Notes under the pieces: generated by a model
Database searches by the model: none
What the model was told of the DNA's origin: nothing
Seen by the model: the letters and a program-made list of their open reading frames with translations, nothing else
Made by a program: the position numbers and the translations under genes
DNA from: JADKAV01 sp963818505
Lineage (GTDB): Bacteria; Actinomycetota; Actinomycetes; S36-B12; UBA10799
Length of the DNA stretch: 64,000 bases
Direction of reading: 5' to 3'
NCBI GenBank assembly: GCA_963818505.1
Contig: CAWFSJ010000001.1
Coordinates: forward strand, 992,001 to 1,056,000
Shown here: in pieces, positions 51,199 through 61,705 of the stretch
How the letters are laid out: every line of letters starts with the position of its first letter
How positions within the stretch are numbered: position 1 is the first letter of the stretch

Positions 51199-51953
51199 GC
51201 CACGGTCACCTGGGCAACACCCATGCGCGAACTGACCGTCAACACGCCATGACCCTCGCCCACGCTCACACCGGGCGTCGAGCCGTCCTGCGGTGCCTTG
51301 AGATTGCCCTCATGGGACTTGACGACGGCCTGCCCGATCGAGGTGTCAGCCGTGACGACCACGTCGGAATCGGGACGCACCGTCACGCTGACCGAACCCA
51401 TGTCGGCGCGTACCCGGGACTGCCCTGTGAACGTCCAATCGACTTTGCCGCTACCACTGGAGACGTCCAGCAGCAGTGGCCCAGCCCCGGAGAGTGTCGC
51501 TGAGCCCGCCTCGACCCCCACGGAGGCGCCGGCCCGGATTCCGTTGACGTCCAAAGGCCCACCGACGAGCAGGATCTGAACCGGAAGATCCGGGTTGACC
51601 CGCACATCCAAGGTGGCACCAACCCGGTTGACCATCTGCCCGACCCAGTTCATAAAGGCCGAGCGCGGAGGATCGACGGTGTAGTCGCCGCCGTTGTCCG
51701 TAGTGATCACCAAGGCGTCCCCGTCGCGGGTCACGGTGTGCGGGCCCTCCGCCACTGCTTCGGCCACGGACGGGTCGCCGGTCACTTTCAGCCGCACGGC
51801 ACCCGCCTTGATGGCGATCCGTGCCACGGGGGTATCGCTGACGGTGACATCACCGGCGGGCCTCTGGAGTTCCTGGATCATCGTCGACGCCTCATCGGCG
51901 GAGATCTTTCCAGTGGCTACATCTTCCAGAACTGCTCTCAATTCATCGCTCAT
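51195..51953 (-). CDS. DUF4097 beta-strand-repeat protein
   Basis: 252 residues. An N-terminal SHOCT-like helical module (about 1-30, LEDVATGKISADEASTMIQEL) leads into a series of short beta strands with a repeating hydrophobic pattern (DUF4097 right-handed beta-helix-like), for example VTVRPDSDVVVTADTS near 200. No membrane segment. Such genes are often paired with small regulators. Start at ATG 51953, seven bases from the TACACT -10 element. Confidence 0.82.
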   Translation of the reverse strand: MSDELRAVLEDVATGKISADEASTMIQELQRPAGDVTVSDTPVARIAIKAGAVRLKVTGDPSVAEAVAEGPHTVTRDGDALVITTDNGGDYTVDPPRSAFMNWVGQMVNRVGATLDVRVNPDLPVQILLVGGPLDVNGIRAGASVGVEAGSATLSGAGPLLLDVSSGSGKVDWTFTGQSRVRADMGSVSVTVRPDSDVVVTADTSIGQAVVKSHEGNLKAPQDGSTPGVSVGEGHGVLTVSSRMGVAQVTVA

Positions 51954-51960
51954 GAGTCAA

Positions 51961-51989
51961 AGTGTAAACCTACTTTTCACTTTTGTGAA
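51961..51989 (-). promoter_or_regulatory. promoter and palindromic operator of the DUF4097-DUF2089 operon
   Basis: On the minus strand: -35 TTCACA (51984-51989), 17 bases, -10 TACACT (51961-51966), then seven bases to the ATG. The -35 overlaps a perfect palindrome, TTCAC-TTTT-GTGAA, at 51976-51989, so a repressor bound there would block RNA polymerase. Clearest promoter in the window. Confidence 0.7.
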
Positions 51990-52343
51990 CTAGCCGACAC
52001 CTAACTCATGCAATTTGTCATCATCGATTCCGAAGTGGTGGGCGATCTCGTGGACGACTGTGATGTGCACTTCCTTGACCACCTCGGCCTGCGACTGGCA
52101 CATCCGCAGGATGGGCCGGCGGAAGATCCGGATTCGGTCGGGCATCGCCGCCACATACCAGGAGTCGCGTTGTGTCAACGGGATCCCTTCGTACAGCCCC
52201 AGCAAGCCCGGGTCATCGGCTGGCGCTTCGTCCTCTATGACGATGACGACGTTGTCGATCATCCGCGCCAGATCCCGGGGAATCACATCCACGGCAGCCG
52301 CAACCAACTGCTCGAAGCGCTCGGGCGAGACGTCGATCACCAC
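51990..52343 (-). CDS. zincin-like metallopeptidase family protein
   Basis: 117 residues with the zinc-site VVHEIAHHFGIDD (HExxH plus a nearby acid) near residue 100 and FRRPILRMCQ upstream. It matches the minimal zincin family (PF06262-type), found in actinobacteria with unknown substrates. GTG at 52343 is used, 16 bases after the alkyltransferase stop, so it is the tail of the gatB-VanZ-ATL transcript. Confidence 0.82.
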   Translation of the reverse strand: MVIDVSPERFEQLVAAAVDVIPRDLARMIDNVVIVIEDEAPADDPGLLGLYEGIPLTQRDSWYVAAMPDRIRIFRRPILRMCQSQAEVVKEVHITVVHEIAHHFGIDDDKLHELGVG

Positions 52344-52359
52344 GCCATCGTCGCACGGC

Positions 52360-52719
52360 CTACGGTGCTGCGCCGCTGATCCGGGCCGCGATGGCGCCCA
52401 AGTCCGCGGCGTCCGGGGTCCAGCGCAGTCGGCGCAGAGGTACCTTTCTGACCACCACGGGCACCCCCTCAGCGATCAGCCGCTGACTGGCAGACAGTGC
52501 CACGGGTTCGGCCAACGTCCCAGCCGTCTGGACCACGCGCCACCATGGCGCCCCGGACCCGAAGCGACTCAAGGTCGCAGCGGCCTGCCGGGCGGTGCAC
52601 GCAATCCCCAGTTCGGCGACGATCAGAGCCACGTCCCCATAGGCGGCGAGTCGCCCGGGCGGGATGTGCCGGACCACTTCCAGGACGGCCTCGTCGCGCT
52701 CACCAGGCACGCCGCTCAT
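52360..52719 (-). CDS. alkyltransferase-like protein (MGMT fold without catalytic Cys)
   Basis: 119 residues. The MGMT DNA-binding helix-turn-helix is present (YGDVALIVAELGIACTARQAAATL), but the PCHRV active site is APWWRVVQTAG: Trp replaces the alkyl-acceptor Cys. This is the alkyltransferase-like (ATL) group, which binds O6-alkylguanine and hands lesions to nucleotide excision repair. ATG overlaps the VanZ stop by four bases. Confidence 0.85.
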   Translation of the reverse strand: MSGVPGERDEAVLEVVRHIPPGRLAAYGDVALIVAELGIACTARQAAATLSRFGSGAPWWRVVQTAGTLAEPVALSASQRLIAEGVPVVVRKVPLRRLRWTPDAADLGAIAARISGAAP

Positions 52720-53228
52720 CGGCGGGCCTGCTCAGCCCGGCTAGCAAGGACGGCAATAATGAACCCGACCAGGGCCCCGAGGATCAGCCCCCAGATGTTG
52801 TCCACGAGGTCCTGGAACTGGCAGCGTCGCCCCAGCACCGGCAGCAGGCGCTGAAGCCCCTCCACCACGAAGGGGACCGCGAAGGCCGCGACCAGGACCC
52901 AGGCTCGGCGCACCGCCGCAGCCCCGGCGAACACTCCCAGCGGGACGAACAGCCAGGTGTTGAGCATCCGGTCGGAGCGCACGAGCAGCCCGCGCCCGAG
53001 GGGAGAATCGATCTCCCGAAGACAGGCTCCGGACAGGCCCAGCGGGGCCGGACTCAGTGTCGCGGCCGCAATGAGGCTCAGACTGAATCCCAGCCCGAGC
53101 ACGAGCGGCAACCCGATCCCGGTCAGCTGGGCGATCCTGCGCCCGAACACTGCGGTGATGAGCACGCCCGCCAAGCCGATGAGCGGGAACAGCGGGACGG
53201 AGTCCAGCCATACCTGCACGTTCGTCAC
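52716..53228 (-). CDS. VanZ-family membrane protein
   Basis: 170 residues, five hydrophobic segments. VanZ signatures are LFVPLGVFAG near the middle and EGLQRLLPVLGRRCQFQDLV near 125, where the short F-x-D loop lies. The family includes the teicoplanin-resistance protein VanZ, but most members are unrelated to resistance. GTG overlaps the gatB stop by one base. Confidence 0.82.
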   Translation of the reverse strand: MTNVQVWLDSVPLFPLIGLAGVLITAVFGRRIAQLTGIGLPLVLGLGFSLSLIAAATLSPAPLGLSGACLREIDSPLGRGLLVRSDRMLNTWLFVPLGVFAGAAAVRRAWVLVAAFAVPFVVEGLQRLLPVLGRRCQFQDLVDNIWGLILGALVGFIIAVLASRAEQARR

Positions 53229-54708
53229 TACTGCGCACTTAGCCTTTCGAGCAGCAGTTCCTTGACCCTGGCCGCGTCAGCCTGGCCGCGGGTGGCCTTC
53301 ATAACCGCCCCCACCAGCGCCCCCACAGCCGCCTGCTTGCCGGCGCGCACCTTGTCTGCGGCATCGGCATTGGCCGCGATCGCCTCGTCCACGGCAGTGG
53401 TCAATGCCCCGTCGTCGCTCACCAGAACCAGGCCGCGCTTCGCGACGACCTCGTCTGCCGTGCCCTCCCCCGCCAGGATCCCGTCAATGACCTGCCTGGC
53501 CATCTTGTCGTTGAGCGATCCGGCCGCGATGAGTGCCTCGATCCGCGCCACACCGACGGCGTCGATCCCGAGGTCCTCCAAGGCGACACCGGAGTCGTTG
53601 CTGCGGCGGGCCAGTTCGCCCAGCCACCACTTCTTGGCCCCAGGGGCAGTGGCACCAGCGGCCACCGTTGACTCGATGAGAACGACCGCTTCGGCGTTGA
53701 TCACGTCTCTCATCTCGAGGTCTGTGAAACCCCAGTCGGCCTGCAGCCGTGCGCGCCGTGCTGCTGGCGGCTCCGGCAAGGTCGCGCGCAACTGCTCAAC
53801 CCATTCATCGGAAGGGGCGACGGGGGCGAGGTCGGGCTCGGGGAAATAGCGGTAGTCCTCGGCTTCTTCCTTGACGCGTCCCGAGGTGGTCCTGCCCGTG
53901 TCCTCGTGCCAGTGCCGGGTCTCCTGCACGATCGTCCCGCCGGCATCCAGCACGTCTGCCTGCCGCTCGATCTCGTAGCGCACTGCACGTTCGACCGAAC
54001 GCAGCGAGTTGACGTTCTTGGTCTCGGTGCGGGTCCCGAACGGCACATCGACGCCGAGCCGCAAGGACACGTTCGCGTCACATCGCAACGACCCCTGCTC
54101 CATCCGCACGTCCGAGACCTGCAGTGCCCGCAGCAGGTCCCGCAGCGCGCTCACGTAGGCGCGGGCCACTTCCGGGGCCTTGTCGCCGGTACCGGTGATC
54201 GGCTTGGTGACGATCTCGATCAACGGGATACCCGCGCGGTTGTAATCCACCAGCGAGTAGTCCGCCCCGTGGATGCGACCGGTCGCACCGCCCATGTGCA
54301 GCGACTTGCCGGTGTCCTCCTCCATATGGGCGCGCTCGATCCCGATGCGATATGCGTGGCCGTCAACCTCGATGTCCAGGTAGCCGTCAATCGCGATGGG
54401 CTCGTCGTACTGGGAGATCTGGTAGTTCTTGGGCATGTCGGGGTAGAAGTAGTTCTTGCGCGCGAACCGCGACCAGGGTGCGATCCGGCAGTTGAGCGCC
54501 AGCCCGATGCGCATGGCCGACTCGACGGCCTTGGCGTTGACGACCGGCAGGGAACCTGGCAACCCCAGGCACACCGGGCACACCTGGGTGTTCGGCTCGC
54601 CCCCGAAAGTTGTCGGGCACCCGCAGAACATCTTCGTCTCGGTGTTGAGTTCGACGTGGACCTCGAGGCCGAGCACCGGGTCATACTTGGCCACTGCGTT
54701 CTCGTAGT

Positions 54709-54712
<4 letters not shown>
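53228..54712 (-). CDS. gatB: Asp-tRNA(Asn)/Glu-tRNA(Gln) amidotransferase subunit B
   Basis: 494 residues. Binds and phosphorylates mischarged tRNA. The cradle domain begins YDPVLGLEVHVELNTETKMF and carries CGCP and CPVCLGLPG (zinc-site cysteines); the C-terminal helical/YqeY domain ends in KELLLERLSAQ. GTG at 54712 overlaps the gatA stop by four bases (GTGA), and GGAGG precedes it by seven bases. A longer open frame upstream lies inside gatA and is rejected. Confidence 0.96.
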
Positions 54713-56169
<1,457 letters not shown>

Positions 56170-56172
56170 CGG

Positions 56173-56469
56173 TTACTCCTCGTCCAGAATGCGCGGGACC
56201 CGGAATCGCTGTTCCTCGACGGCCGGTGCCGCGGACAGCGCTTCCCCGGCATTAAGCGTGGGTCCAGGCTCATCGGGGCGGAAGACGTTGCTGATGGCTA
56301 CGGGGTGGGACATCGGTTCTACGTCGTTCGCGGCGACCTCACCGACCCGGGTAACCGCCGTCAGGATCACGTCGAGTTGTTCGGCGTAGTGGCTCAACTC
56401 GTGATCGTCGAGGTCGAGCCGGGCAAGACGCGCCAGGTGCGCGACTTCGTCGCGGGAGATTGCGGGCAT
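56173..56469 (-). CDS. gatC: Asp-tRNA(Asn)/Glu-tRNA(Gln) amidotransferase subunit C
   Basis: 98 residues, needed for GatCAB assembly. Begins with ISRDEVAHLARLARLDL and ends ERFRVPRILDEE-like. Heads gatCAB-VanZ-ATL-zincin. TAGACT at 56476-56481 lies six bases before the ATG. Confidence 0.93.
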   Translation of the reverse strand: MPAISRDEVAHLARLARLDLDDHELSHYAEQLDVILTAVTRVGEVAANDVEPMSHPVAISNVFRPDEPGPTLNAGEALSAAPAVEEQRFRVPRILDEE

Positions 56470-56475
56470 GGCCCA

Positions 56476-56481
56476 AGTCTA
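56476..56481 (-). promoter_or_regulatory. -10 element of gatCAB
   Basis: TAGACT on the minus strand, six bases before the gatC ATG; fits leaderless transcription. Confidence 0.6.
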
Positions 56482-56543
56482 CGGAGCGACCCCAGCGCCC
56501 CGGTGACCCGGCGACCAGGCGGCGCTTTCGCCCCGGGCGCAAC

Positions 56544-56549
56544 TACCCT
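56544..56549 (+). promoter_or_regulatory. -10 element of the SDR gene at 56556
   Basis: TACCCT six bases before ATG 56556; leaderless pattern. Divergent from the gatC promoter. Confidence 0.6.
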
Positions 56550-56555
56550 GCGAGC

Positions 56556-57311
56556 ATGGACGCCTTCGACCTCACCGGCCGCACTGCCCTGATCACCGGT
56601 GCCGGTTCCTGCGACGGCATCGGATTCGCAACCGCAACACTGCTGGCGGGAATGGGTGCGCAGGTGGTGATCACCTCCACGACCGACAGGATCCACGAGC
56701 GCGCGCAGGAACTACGCCAGGCTGGTGCTCGAGCGGACGCCGTCGTCGCCGACCTCACCGATCCCGCGCAAGTCGCGACCCTTCCCTCAGAGGTGGACAT
56801 CCTGGTCAACAACGCCGGCATGATCAGCCTCGGTTCCGGCTTCGAATCAGGTTCGGCCGAATCGATGTCGCTGCAGACGTGGCGCGCGGGCATGCAGCGC
56901 AACCTGGACACGGCGTTCCTGGTTTGCCGTCATGTCATTGCGGGGATGCGCGCAGGCGCCTGGGGTCGGATCGTCAACGTGGCAAGCGTGACCGGTCCCG
57001 TGATGGCCATGCGTAACGACCCCGCGTACGCCGCTGCCAAGGCAGGGATGGTCGGCCTCACCCGCGCACTGGCCGTGGACCTGGCAGCTGCCGGGATCAC
57101 TGTCAACGCCGTGGCACCGGGATGGATCGCCACCGGCTCTCAGACCGAAGACGAAGCACGCCAAGGCAGATCCACCCCTATTGGACGCAGCGCCTCACCG
57201 GATGAGGTCGCCGCTGCCATCGGCTGGTTCGCCACCCCCGGGGCCTCCTACACGACGGGCCAATGCTTGGTGGTCGACGGCGGCAACTCCATCGCTGAGG
57301 AGCGCGCCTGA
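56556..57311 (+). CDS. SDR-family oxidoreductase (FabG-like)
   Basis: 251 residues. NAD(P) site TGAGSCDGIG near residue 15 (with an insertion compared with GxxxGIG), NNAG near 85, Ser in VNVASVTG, and Tyr-Lys in AYAAAKAG. C-terminal TTGQCLVVDGG. Substrate unknown. Convergent with ligA, leaving ten bases between stops. Confidence 0.87.
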   Translation: MDAFDLTGRTALITGAGSCDGIGFATATLLAGMGAQVVITSTTDRIHERAQELRQAGARADAVVADLTDPAQVATLPSEVDILVNNAGMISLGSGFESGSAESMSLQTWRAGMQRNLDTAFLVCRHVIAGMRAGAWGRIVNVASVTGPVMAMRNDPAYAAAKAGMVGLTRALAVDLAAAGITVNAVAPGWIATGSQTEDEARQGRSTPIGRSASPDEVAAAIGWFATPGASYTTGQCLVVDGGNSIAEERA

Positions 57312-57321
57312 CCCGGTCGAC

Positions 57322-59424
57322 CTACAACTCGACACCGAGTTCGCCGAGCCGGTCCTCAGTGAGGATCGGGACGCCCAGCGATTCGGCCTTCGCATGCTTT
57401 GACCCGGCGTTCTCGCCTGCAATGAGGAAGTCGGTCTTCTTCGACACCGACCCGGTCACCTTGGCGCCGAGTTCCTGTAACCGCTCGGTCAAGGTGTCAC
57501 GGCTGAACTGCGACAGAGTCCCGGTGATCACGATTGTCTTGCCTGCCAGCGGCCTCGGACCCGACGCCTCCTCGTCGGCCATCCGCACCCCGGCGGCCGC
57601 CCACTTGTCGACCACGTCGCAATGCCAGTCCACCGCGAACCACTCATGCAGAGCGGCCGCGATGGTGGGACCCACACCGTCGACCGAACTCAACTGCTCG
57701 GCGTCGGCGGCCCGAATGGCGTGCATGCTGCCCAACTCGCGCGCCAGCGCCTGGGCCGCGGTGGGACCCACATGCCGGATGGACAGGGCGACCAGAACCC
57801 GCCACAGCGGTCGTGACTTGGCGGCCTCCAGCTGAGCCAGCAGGACGCGCGCGTTCTCGGTCAGCTCATCGCCGGCACGGGTGAAGAACGCCGAACCCAG
57901 CAGCGCTGCCTCATCCAGGTCGAACAGGTCCGCTTCGTCGTGCACGAGGCGATCGTCGAGCAGGGCCTTGGACGCCTTCCAGCCCAGCCCCTCGATGTCC
58001 AAGGCGCCGCGTGAGCCGACATGGTTGAGCCGCTCGCGCAATTGTGACGGGCAGGACCGGGCGTTGGGACACCGGATGTCGACGTCGCCCTCTTTAGCCG
58101 GGGCCAGGCCGGTGCCGCAGGAAGGACAGTGGGTGGGCATGACGAACTCCCGCTCATCACCGGTCCGCTCCTCGACCACCGGCCCGATCACCTCGGGGAT
58201 GATCTCCCCGGCCTTGCGCAGGAACACCATGTCGCCGATCAGAACGCCCTTGCGTTCGACCTCCTGGGCGTTGTGCAACGTGGCCATCGACACGGTCGTG
58301 CCCGACACCTGAACCGGTTGCATCACCGCGAACGGGGTCACCCTGCCGGTACGTCCGACATTGACCGCTATGTCCAGCAACCGCGTGCGCACCACCTCGG
58401 GGGGGTACTTCACCGCGATCGCCCACCGGGGTGCCCGTGAGGTCGCGCCGAGCCGCGATTGGATGGCCAACTCGTCGATCTTGACGACAACCCCGTCGAT
58501 CTCGTGCTCAAGACTGTGCCGGCGGGCCTCGTAGGTCGACACGTACGCCTCGGCCTCGGCAGGTGTGGCCGCCACCTGCACCCTCGTAGAGGTGGGCAGA
58601 CCCCAGCCGCGCATCGCCTCATACGCCTGGGACAAGCGTTGTGGGCGTTGCCCGTCCAACTGACCCAGACCGTGCACGATCAGTCGCAGCCTGCCCAGCG
58701 CGTCGATCCCGCGCTGCACCTCCGACAGGGCCTTGTCCGACACCTTGCGTCCTGCACGCTCACGAGCAGCGATCTCAGCCTGTCGCCGGTCGACCCGCTG
58801 GCGCAACGTCCCGGCACCGGCGTTACGCGGATTGGCGAAGGGGGAACGACCCAGATCCAGCATCTGCTCGTTGAGTTCGGCGAACTCCGCGACCGGGAAG
58901 TACACCTCGCCGCGTACCTCCACCAGCGCCGGCGCCCCGGAGATCACAGCCGGGATCCCGGGGATGAACCGGGCGTTGTAGGTCACGTCCTCGCCCACCC
59001 GCCCGTCACCGCGGGTCGCCAGAGTCGCCAGCCGCCCATGCCGGTAGACCAGATCCACAGCCAGACCATCGATCTTCAACTCACACAGAAGTTGCGGGAC
59101 CTCACCCAGATCCTTCTCGATCCGCGCAACCCACGCCCGGAACTCATCGATCCCGAAGGCGTTGTCCAGACTCATCATCGGCTGCAGATGATTCACCGGC
59201 TCGAACATCTCCGAGCGGTCCCCACCCACCGTCTGGGTCGGCGAGTCGGCCTTCTGCAACTCCGGGCGCTGCGCCTCCAACTTCTGCAGCTCGGCGAAAA
59301 GTGCGTCGTACTCAGCATCCGAGAGCGTCGGCGCGTCCTTCTGGTAGTACTCGGTCCGGGCCGCTTCGATGCGGCCCACCAGCAACTCCCAGCGTTCGCG
59401 CTCGGCTTGGGTCGGCCCGGGCAT
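57322..59424 (-). CDS. ligA: NAD-dependent DNA ligase
   Basis: 700 residues. Domain Ia and adenylation domain with the nucleophile KxDG (CELKIDGLAVD), OB fold, a four-Cys zinc finger (CPSCGTGL...CPNARSC), the helix-hairpin-helix array, and a C-terminal BRCT domain (GKTIVITGTLSQFSRD). Essential for Okazaki fragment joining. Ends ten bases from the SDR stop. Its ATG overlaps the stop of the upstream MetE-like gene by one base, so they form an operon. Confidence 0.97.
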   Translation of the reverse strand: MPGPTQAERERWELLVGRIEAARTEYYQKDAPTLSDAEYDALFAELQKLEAQRPELQKADSPTQTVGGDRSEMFEPVNHLQPMMSLDNAFGIDEFRAWVARIEKDLGEVPQLLCELKIDGLAVDLVYRHGRLATLATRGDGRVGEDVTYNARFIPGIPAVISGAPALVEVRGEVYFPVAEFAELNEQMLDLGRSPFANPRNAGAGTLRQRVDRRQAEIAARERAGRKVSDKALSEVQRGIDALGRLRLIVHGLGQLDGQRPQRLSQAYEAMRGWGLPTSTRVQVAATPAEAEAYVSTYEARRHSLEHEIDGVVVKIDELAIQSRLGATSRAPRWAIAVKYPPEVVRTRLLDIAVNVGRTGRVTPFAVMQPVQVSGTTVSMATLHNAQEVERKGVLIGDMVFLRKAGEIIPEVIGPVVEERTGDEREFVMPTHCPSCGTGLAPAKEGDVDIRCPNARSCPSQLRERLNHVGSRGALDIEGLGWKASKALLDDRLVHDEADLFDLDEAALLGSAFFTRAGDELTENARVLLAQLEAAKSRPLWRVLVALSIRHVGPTAAQALARELGSMHAIRAADAEQLSSVDGVGPTIAAALHEWFAVDWHCDVVDKWAAAGVRMADEEASGPRPLAGKTIVITGTLSQFSRDTLTERLQELGAKVTGSVSKKTDFLIAGENAGSKHAKAESLGVPILTEDRLGELGVEL

Positions 59425-60329
59425 CAGCCCAACCTCTCGTTCAGAGCCTCCACCACCGGCAGCCAGGGTCGGTAGTCGCCCACCATCCCGCAGGGCGGCG
59501 TGACCAGCAACGGATCCGGGGAAAGCCCGGTCCGGTCGAAGAAGTCCAGCACACCTCGGACGCTACCTGCATCCGGTGACACACCGAAACCCAAAGTGGT
59601 TCCGGCTGTGGACAATTCCGCCAGCGCTTCGTCGTCGGCGTGCTCATGCAAGGAAAGGTCGAAGAGCAGCGCCGGGACCAGCCGTACGCGGGCCAGCGGC
59701 ACCCCCGGTGCGCAGCAGTGCAACAGGTCTGCCCCGAGTGCGAGATCCACTTCGATGGAAGGGTAGGCGGAGAAACCACTGACCGTCCGGACCGTGCCGG
59801 CGACCACCGCGGGCAAGGATGGCTCGTCCATTTGGATAACCCAATGTGCCCCGAGCCTTCGTCGCAGTTCCTCACGGTGCTGTACGACCATGTGGCGCCA
59901 GGCCTGCACAAGGTCGCGGACCAGTCCCACGTCGGCCAGCAACTTGCGACCCTTGCGCTCCACGGACGCGGCCAGGGTGTACGGCCCGGCCAGTTGTTGT
60001 TTGGCCAGGCCCGTGTGGCCTTGCCAACTGCTCTCCACCGCGTCGAGATCCTCGCCCAGAAGGGAGCGCGCCCGTCGCATGTCCCGCTGGGCCGCGGTCA
60101 ATTCCCACCCGGTCACGGTCGTGGATGCGCTGAAGTCGGGTGCCACGTCGCACAGCAATGCCAAGGTGCGCCCGATCATGTCCGCGCCCGGACCCCTTTG
60201 GGGCAATTCCGGCACATGCGGGAAGTCGGGGAGTTGATCGCTGATCCGAGCGGGCCAATCCTTCACCTGCGTGCCCGGGACGGATCCGATGCCGGTCAGG
60301 GTCACGGGCGAGTTCAGTGGGATCGGCAC
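59424..60329 (-). CDS. MetE-like cobalamin-independent methionine synthase family protein
   Basis: 301 residues, matching only the C-terminal catalytic barrel of MetE. QMDEPSLP, LLHCCAPGV (zinc His/Cys) and LVTPPCGM (third Cys) are in order, so zinc binding is intact, but the N-terminal half that binds folate in full MetE is absent. Actinobacterial homologues are common and of uncertain methyl donor. GTG at 60329 is the start; it overlaps ligA by one base. Confidence 0.82.
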   Translation of the reverse strand: MPIPLNSPVTLTGIGSVPGTQVKDWPARISDQLPDFPHVPELPQRGPGADMIGRTLALLCDVAPDFSASTTVTGWELTAAQRDMRRARSLLGEDLDAVESSWQGHTGLAKQQLAGPYTLAASVERKGRKLLADVGLVRDLVQAWRHMVVQHREELRRRLGAHWVIQMDEPSLPAVVAGTVRTVSGFSAYPSIEVDLALGADLLHCCAPGVPLARVRLVPALLFDLSLHEHADDEALAELSTAGTTLGFGVSPDAGSVRGVLDFFDRTGLSPDPLLVTPPCGMVGDYRPWLPVVEALNERLG

Positions 60330-60354
60330 GGCTCATGGTCGCACACACCCGCGA

Positions 60355-60360
60355 TAGCGT
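60355..60360 (+). promoter_or_regulatory. -10 element of the TRIC pair
   Basis: TAGCGT six bases before ATG 60367; leaderless pattern. Confidence 0.55.
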
Positions 60361-60366
60361 GGTGGC

Positions 60367-61047
60367 ATGCCGGAGGTCTACACAGGTGTTCCCGAACTAC
60401 CGGCGTGGACCCTCTACCTGGCAGTCGTCGTGGGAGGTGTGGCCGGGGCGACGTATGCGGCCCGGCGCGGGTTCGACGTCATCGGAGTCCTGACGCTGTC
60501 GATAACAGCGGGCCTGGGCGGCCTGCTCTTACGCGACATACTCCTGGCCCGTGGACCTATCGTGCTGCGGGACTCCACGTTCATCTGGTGCGCCACAGGA
60601 GCCGCGGTCATCGGGTTCTTCTTCGCCGGCTACATCGCCCGGTTCGACCGCGCCTTGCTCGCACTTGAGGCTCTGGCGATGGGCCTGCTGGCAACCGTGG
60701 GCACAGATAGCGCCCTGCGGGCGGGTCTCGGCGCGCTGTCGGCCATCGCGGTGGGCACCATCGTTGCAACGGCCGGGCCCCTTTTCCGCGACATCCTCGG
60801 CGGCGACGCGCCTCAGATACTGCGCCCTGGCGTGTTCCTCGGCATCATCGCGCTGGGAGGGTCGATCCTCTACGTCGCGCTGGAGGCCTGGACCGGACAG
60901 GCTCTGCTGTCCCAGATCCTGGTGATCCTCACGGTGTTCGGAACCCGCGTAGTGGCCCTTCGTCTTGACCTTGAGACACGACCTGCTCAGGACGTCTCCG
61001 ACCGCGTCTGGTCCTACTGGGGCAGCAAGGACGACAAGGATGGCTGA
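60367..61047 (+). CDS. TRIC-family cation channel-like membrane protein (UPF0126), copy 1
   Basis: 226 residues, six to seven helices in two TRIC repeats. Family marks are GGVAGATYAARRGFDVIGVL near the start, GLGGLLLRDILL, and the second GGG-like FRDILGGDAP near 138. Prokaryotic TRIC proteins conduct small cations or glycine-linked substrates. Overlaps the second copy by eight bases. Confidence 0.85.
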   Translation: MPEVYTGVPELPAWTLYLAVVVGGVAGATYAARRGFDVIGVLTLSITAGLGGLLLRDILLARGPIVLRDSTFIWCATGAAVIGFFFAGYIARFDRALLALEALAMGLLATVGTDSALRAGLGALSAIAVGTIVATAGPLFRDILGGDAPQILRPGVFLGIIALGGSILYVALEAWTGQALLSQILVILTVFGTRVVALRLDLETRPAQDVSDRVWSYWGSKDDKDG

Positions 61048-61699
61048 CGTCGCTTCACTGGCCCTGCCAAGTTCGATCGACGCGTTGGCGATCACAGTCG
61101 GTGCGATCTCCGGCGCGCTGCATGCCCGGCGCCGTCAGATGGACGTCATGGGGATCCTGGTCGTGGCCTTCTTCGGTGCCCTCGGCGGCGGTGTGATCCG
61201 CGACATCGTTCTCGTGTCCGGCCCCCCGGTCTTCCTCACCTCACCGACGTTCCTTATCTACGCGATCGTCGGTGCGACCTTCGGGTGGTTCTTCTCGCGC
61301 TTCTTCACGCGCGCGTCGATCCTGCTCGACGTCATCGACGGCCTGTTCATCGGGGTATGGGTCCTGGTTGGTGCCACGAAGGCATTGGGCAACGGTTTGG
61401 GATTCGGGTCTGCCGTGCTGGTCGCCGTGATCACCGCGACCGGAGGCGGGGTGCTGCGCGACATATTCTGCGGGGAGCAAGTGAGCTTGCTCCTACCAGG
61501 TCAGTGGCTCGCGTTCGCAGCGCTGATGGGCGCCTTGACCTTCATGGGCGTCTTCTGGTTCGGCGGCGACCTCTTCGTTGCCGAGATCCTGTGCATCGTG
61601 GTGGCATCCACCCTGCGGATGGTCAGCGCCGCGTTCGACCTGAAGACACCTATGCCCATGGACCTGAGCCGGATATTCGGGGCCAGAACCGCCGCGTGA
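61040..61699 (+). CDS. TRIC-family cation channel-like membrane protein (UPF0126), copy 2
   Basis: 219 residues, same fold as the preceding gene: GALHARRRQMDVMGILVVAF, GALGGGVIRDIVLV and ATGGGVLRDIFCGE near 140. The two copies are clear paralogues but differ in many positions, so the duplication is old. Translation is coupled by the eight-base overlap with copy 1. They could form a mixed channel. Confidence 0.86.
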   Translation: MADVASLALPSSIDALAITVGAISGALHARRRQMDVMGILVVAFFGALGGGVIRDIVLVSGPPVFLTSPTFLIYAIVGATFGWFFSRFFTRASILLDVIDGLFIGVWVLVGATKALGNGLGFGSAVLVAVITATGGGVLRDIFCGEQVSLLLPGQWLAFAALMGALTFMGVFWFGGDLFVAEILCIVVASTLRMVSAAFDLKTPMPMDLSRIFGARTAA

Positions 61700-61705
61700 G
61701 CGAAA

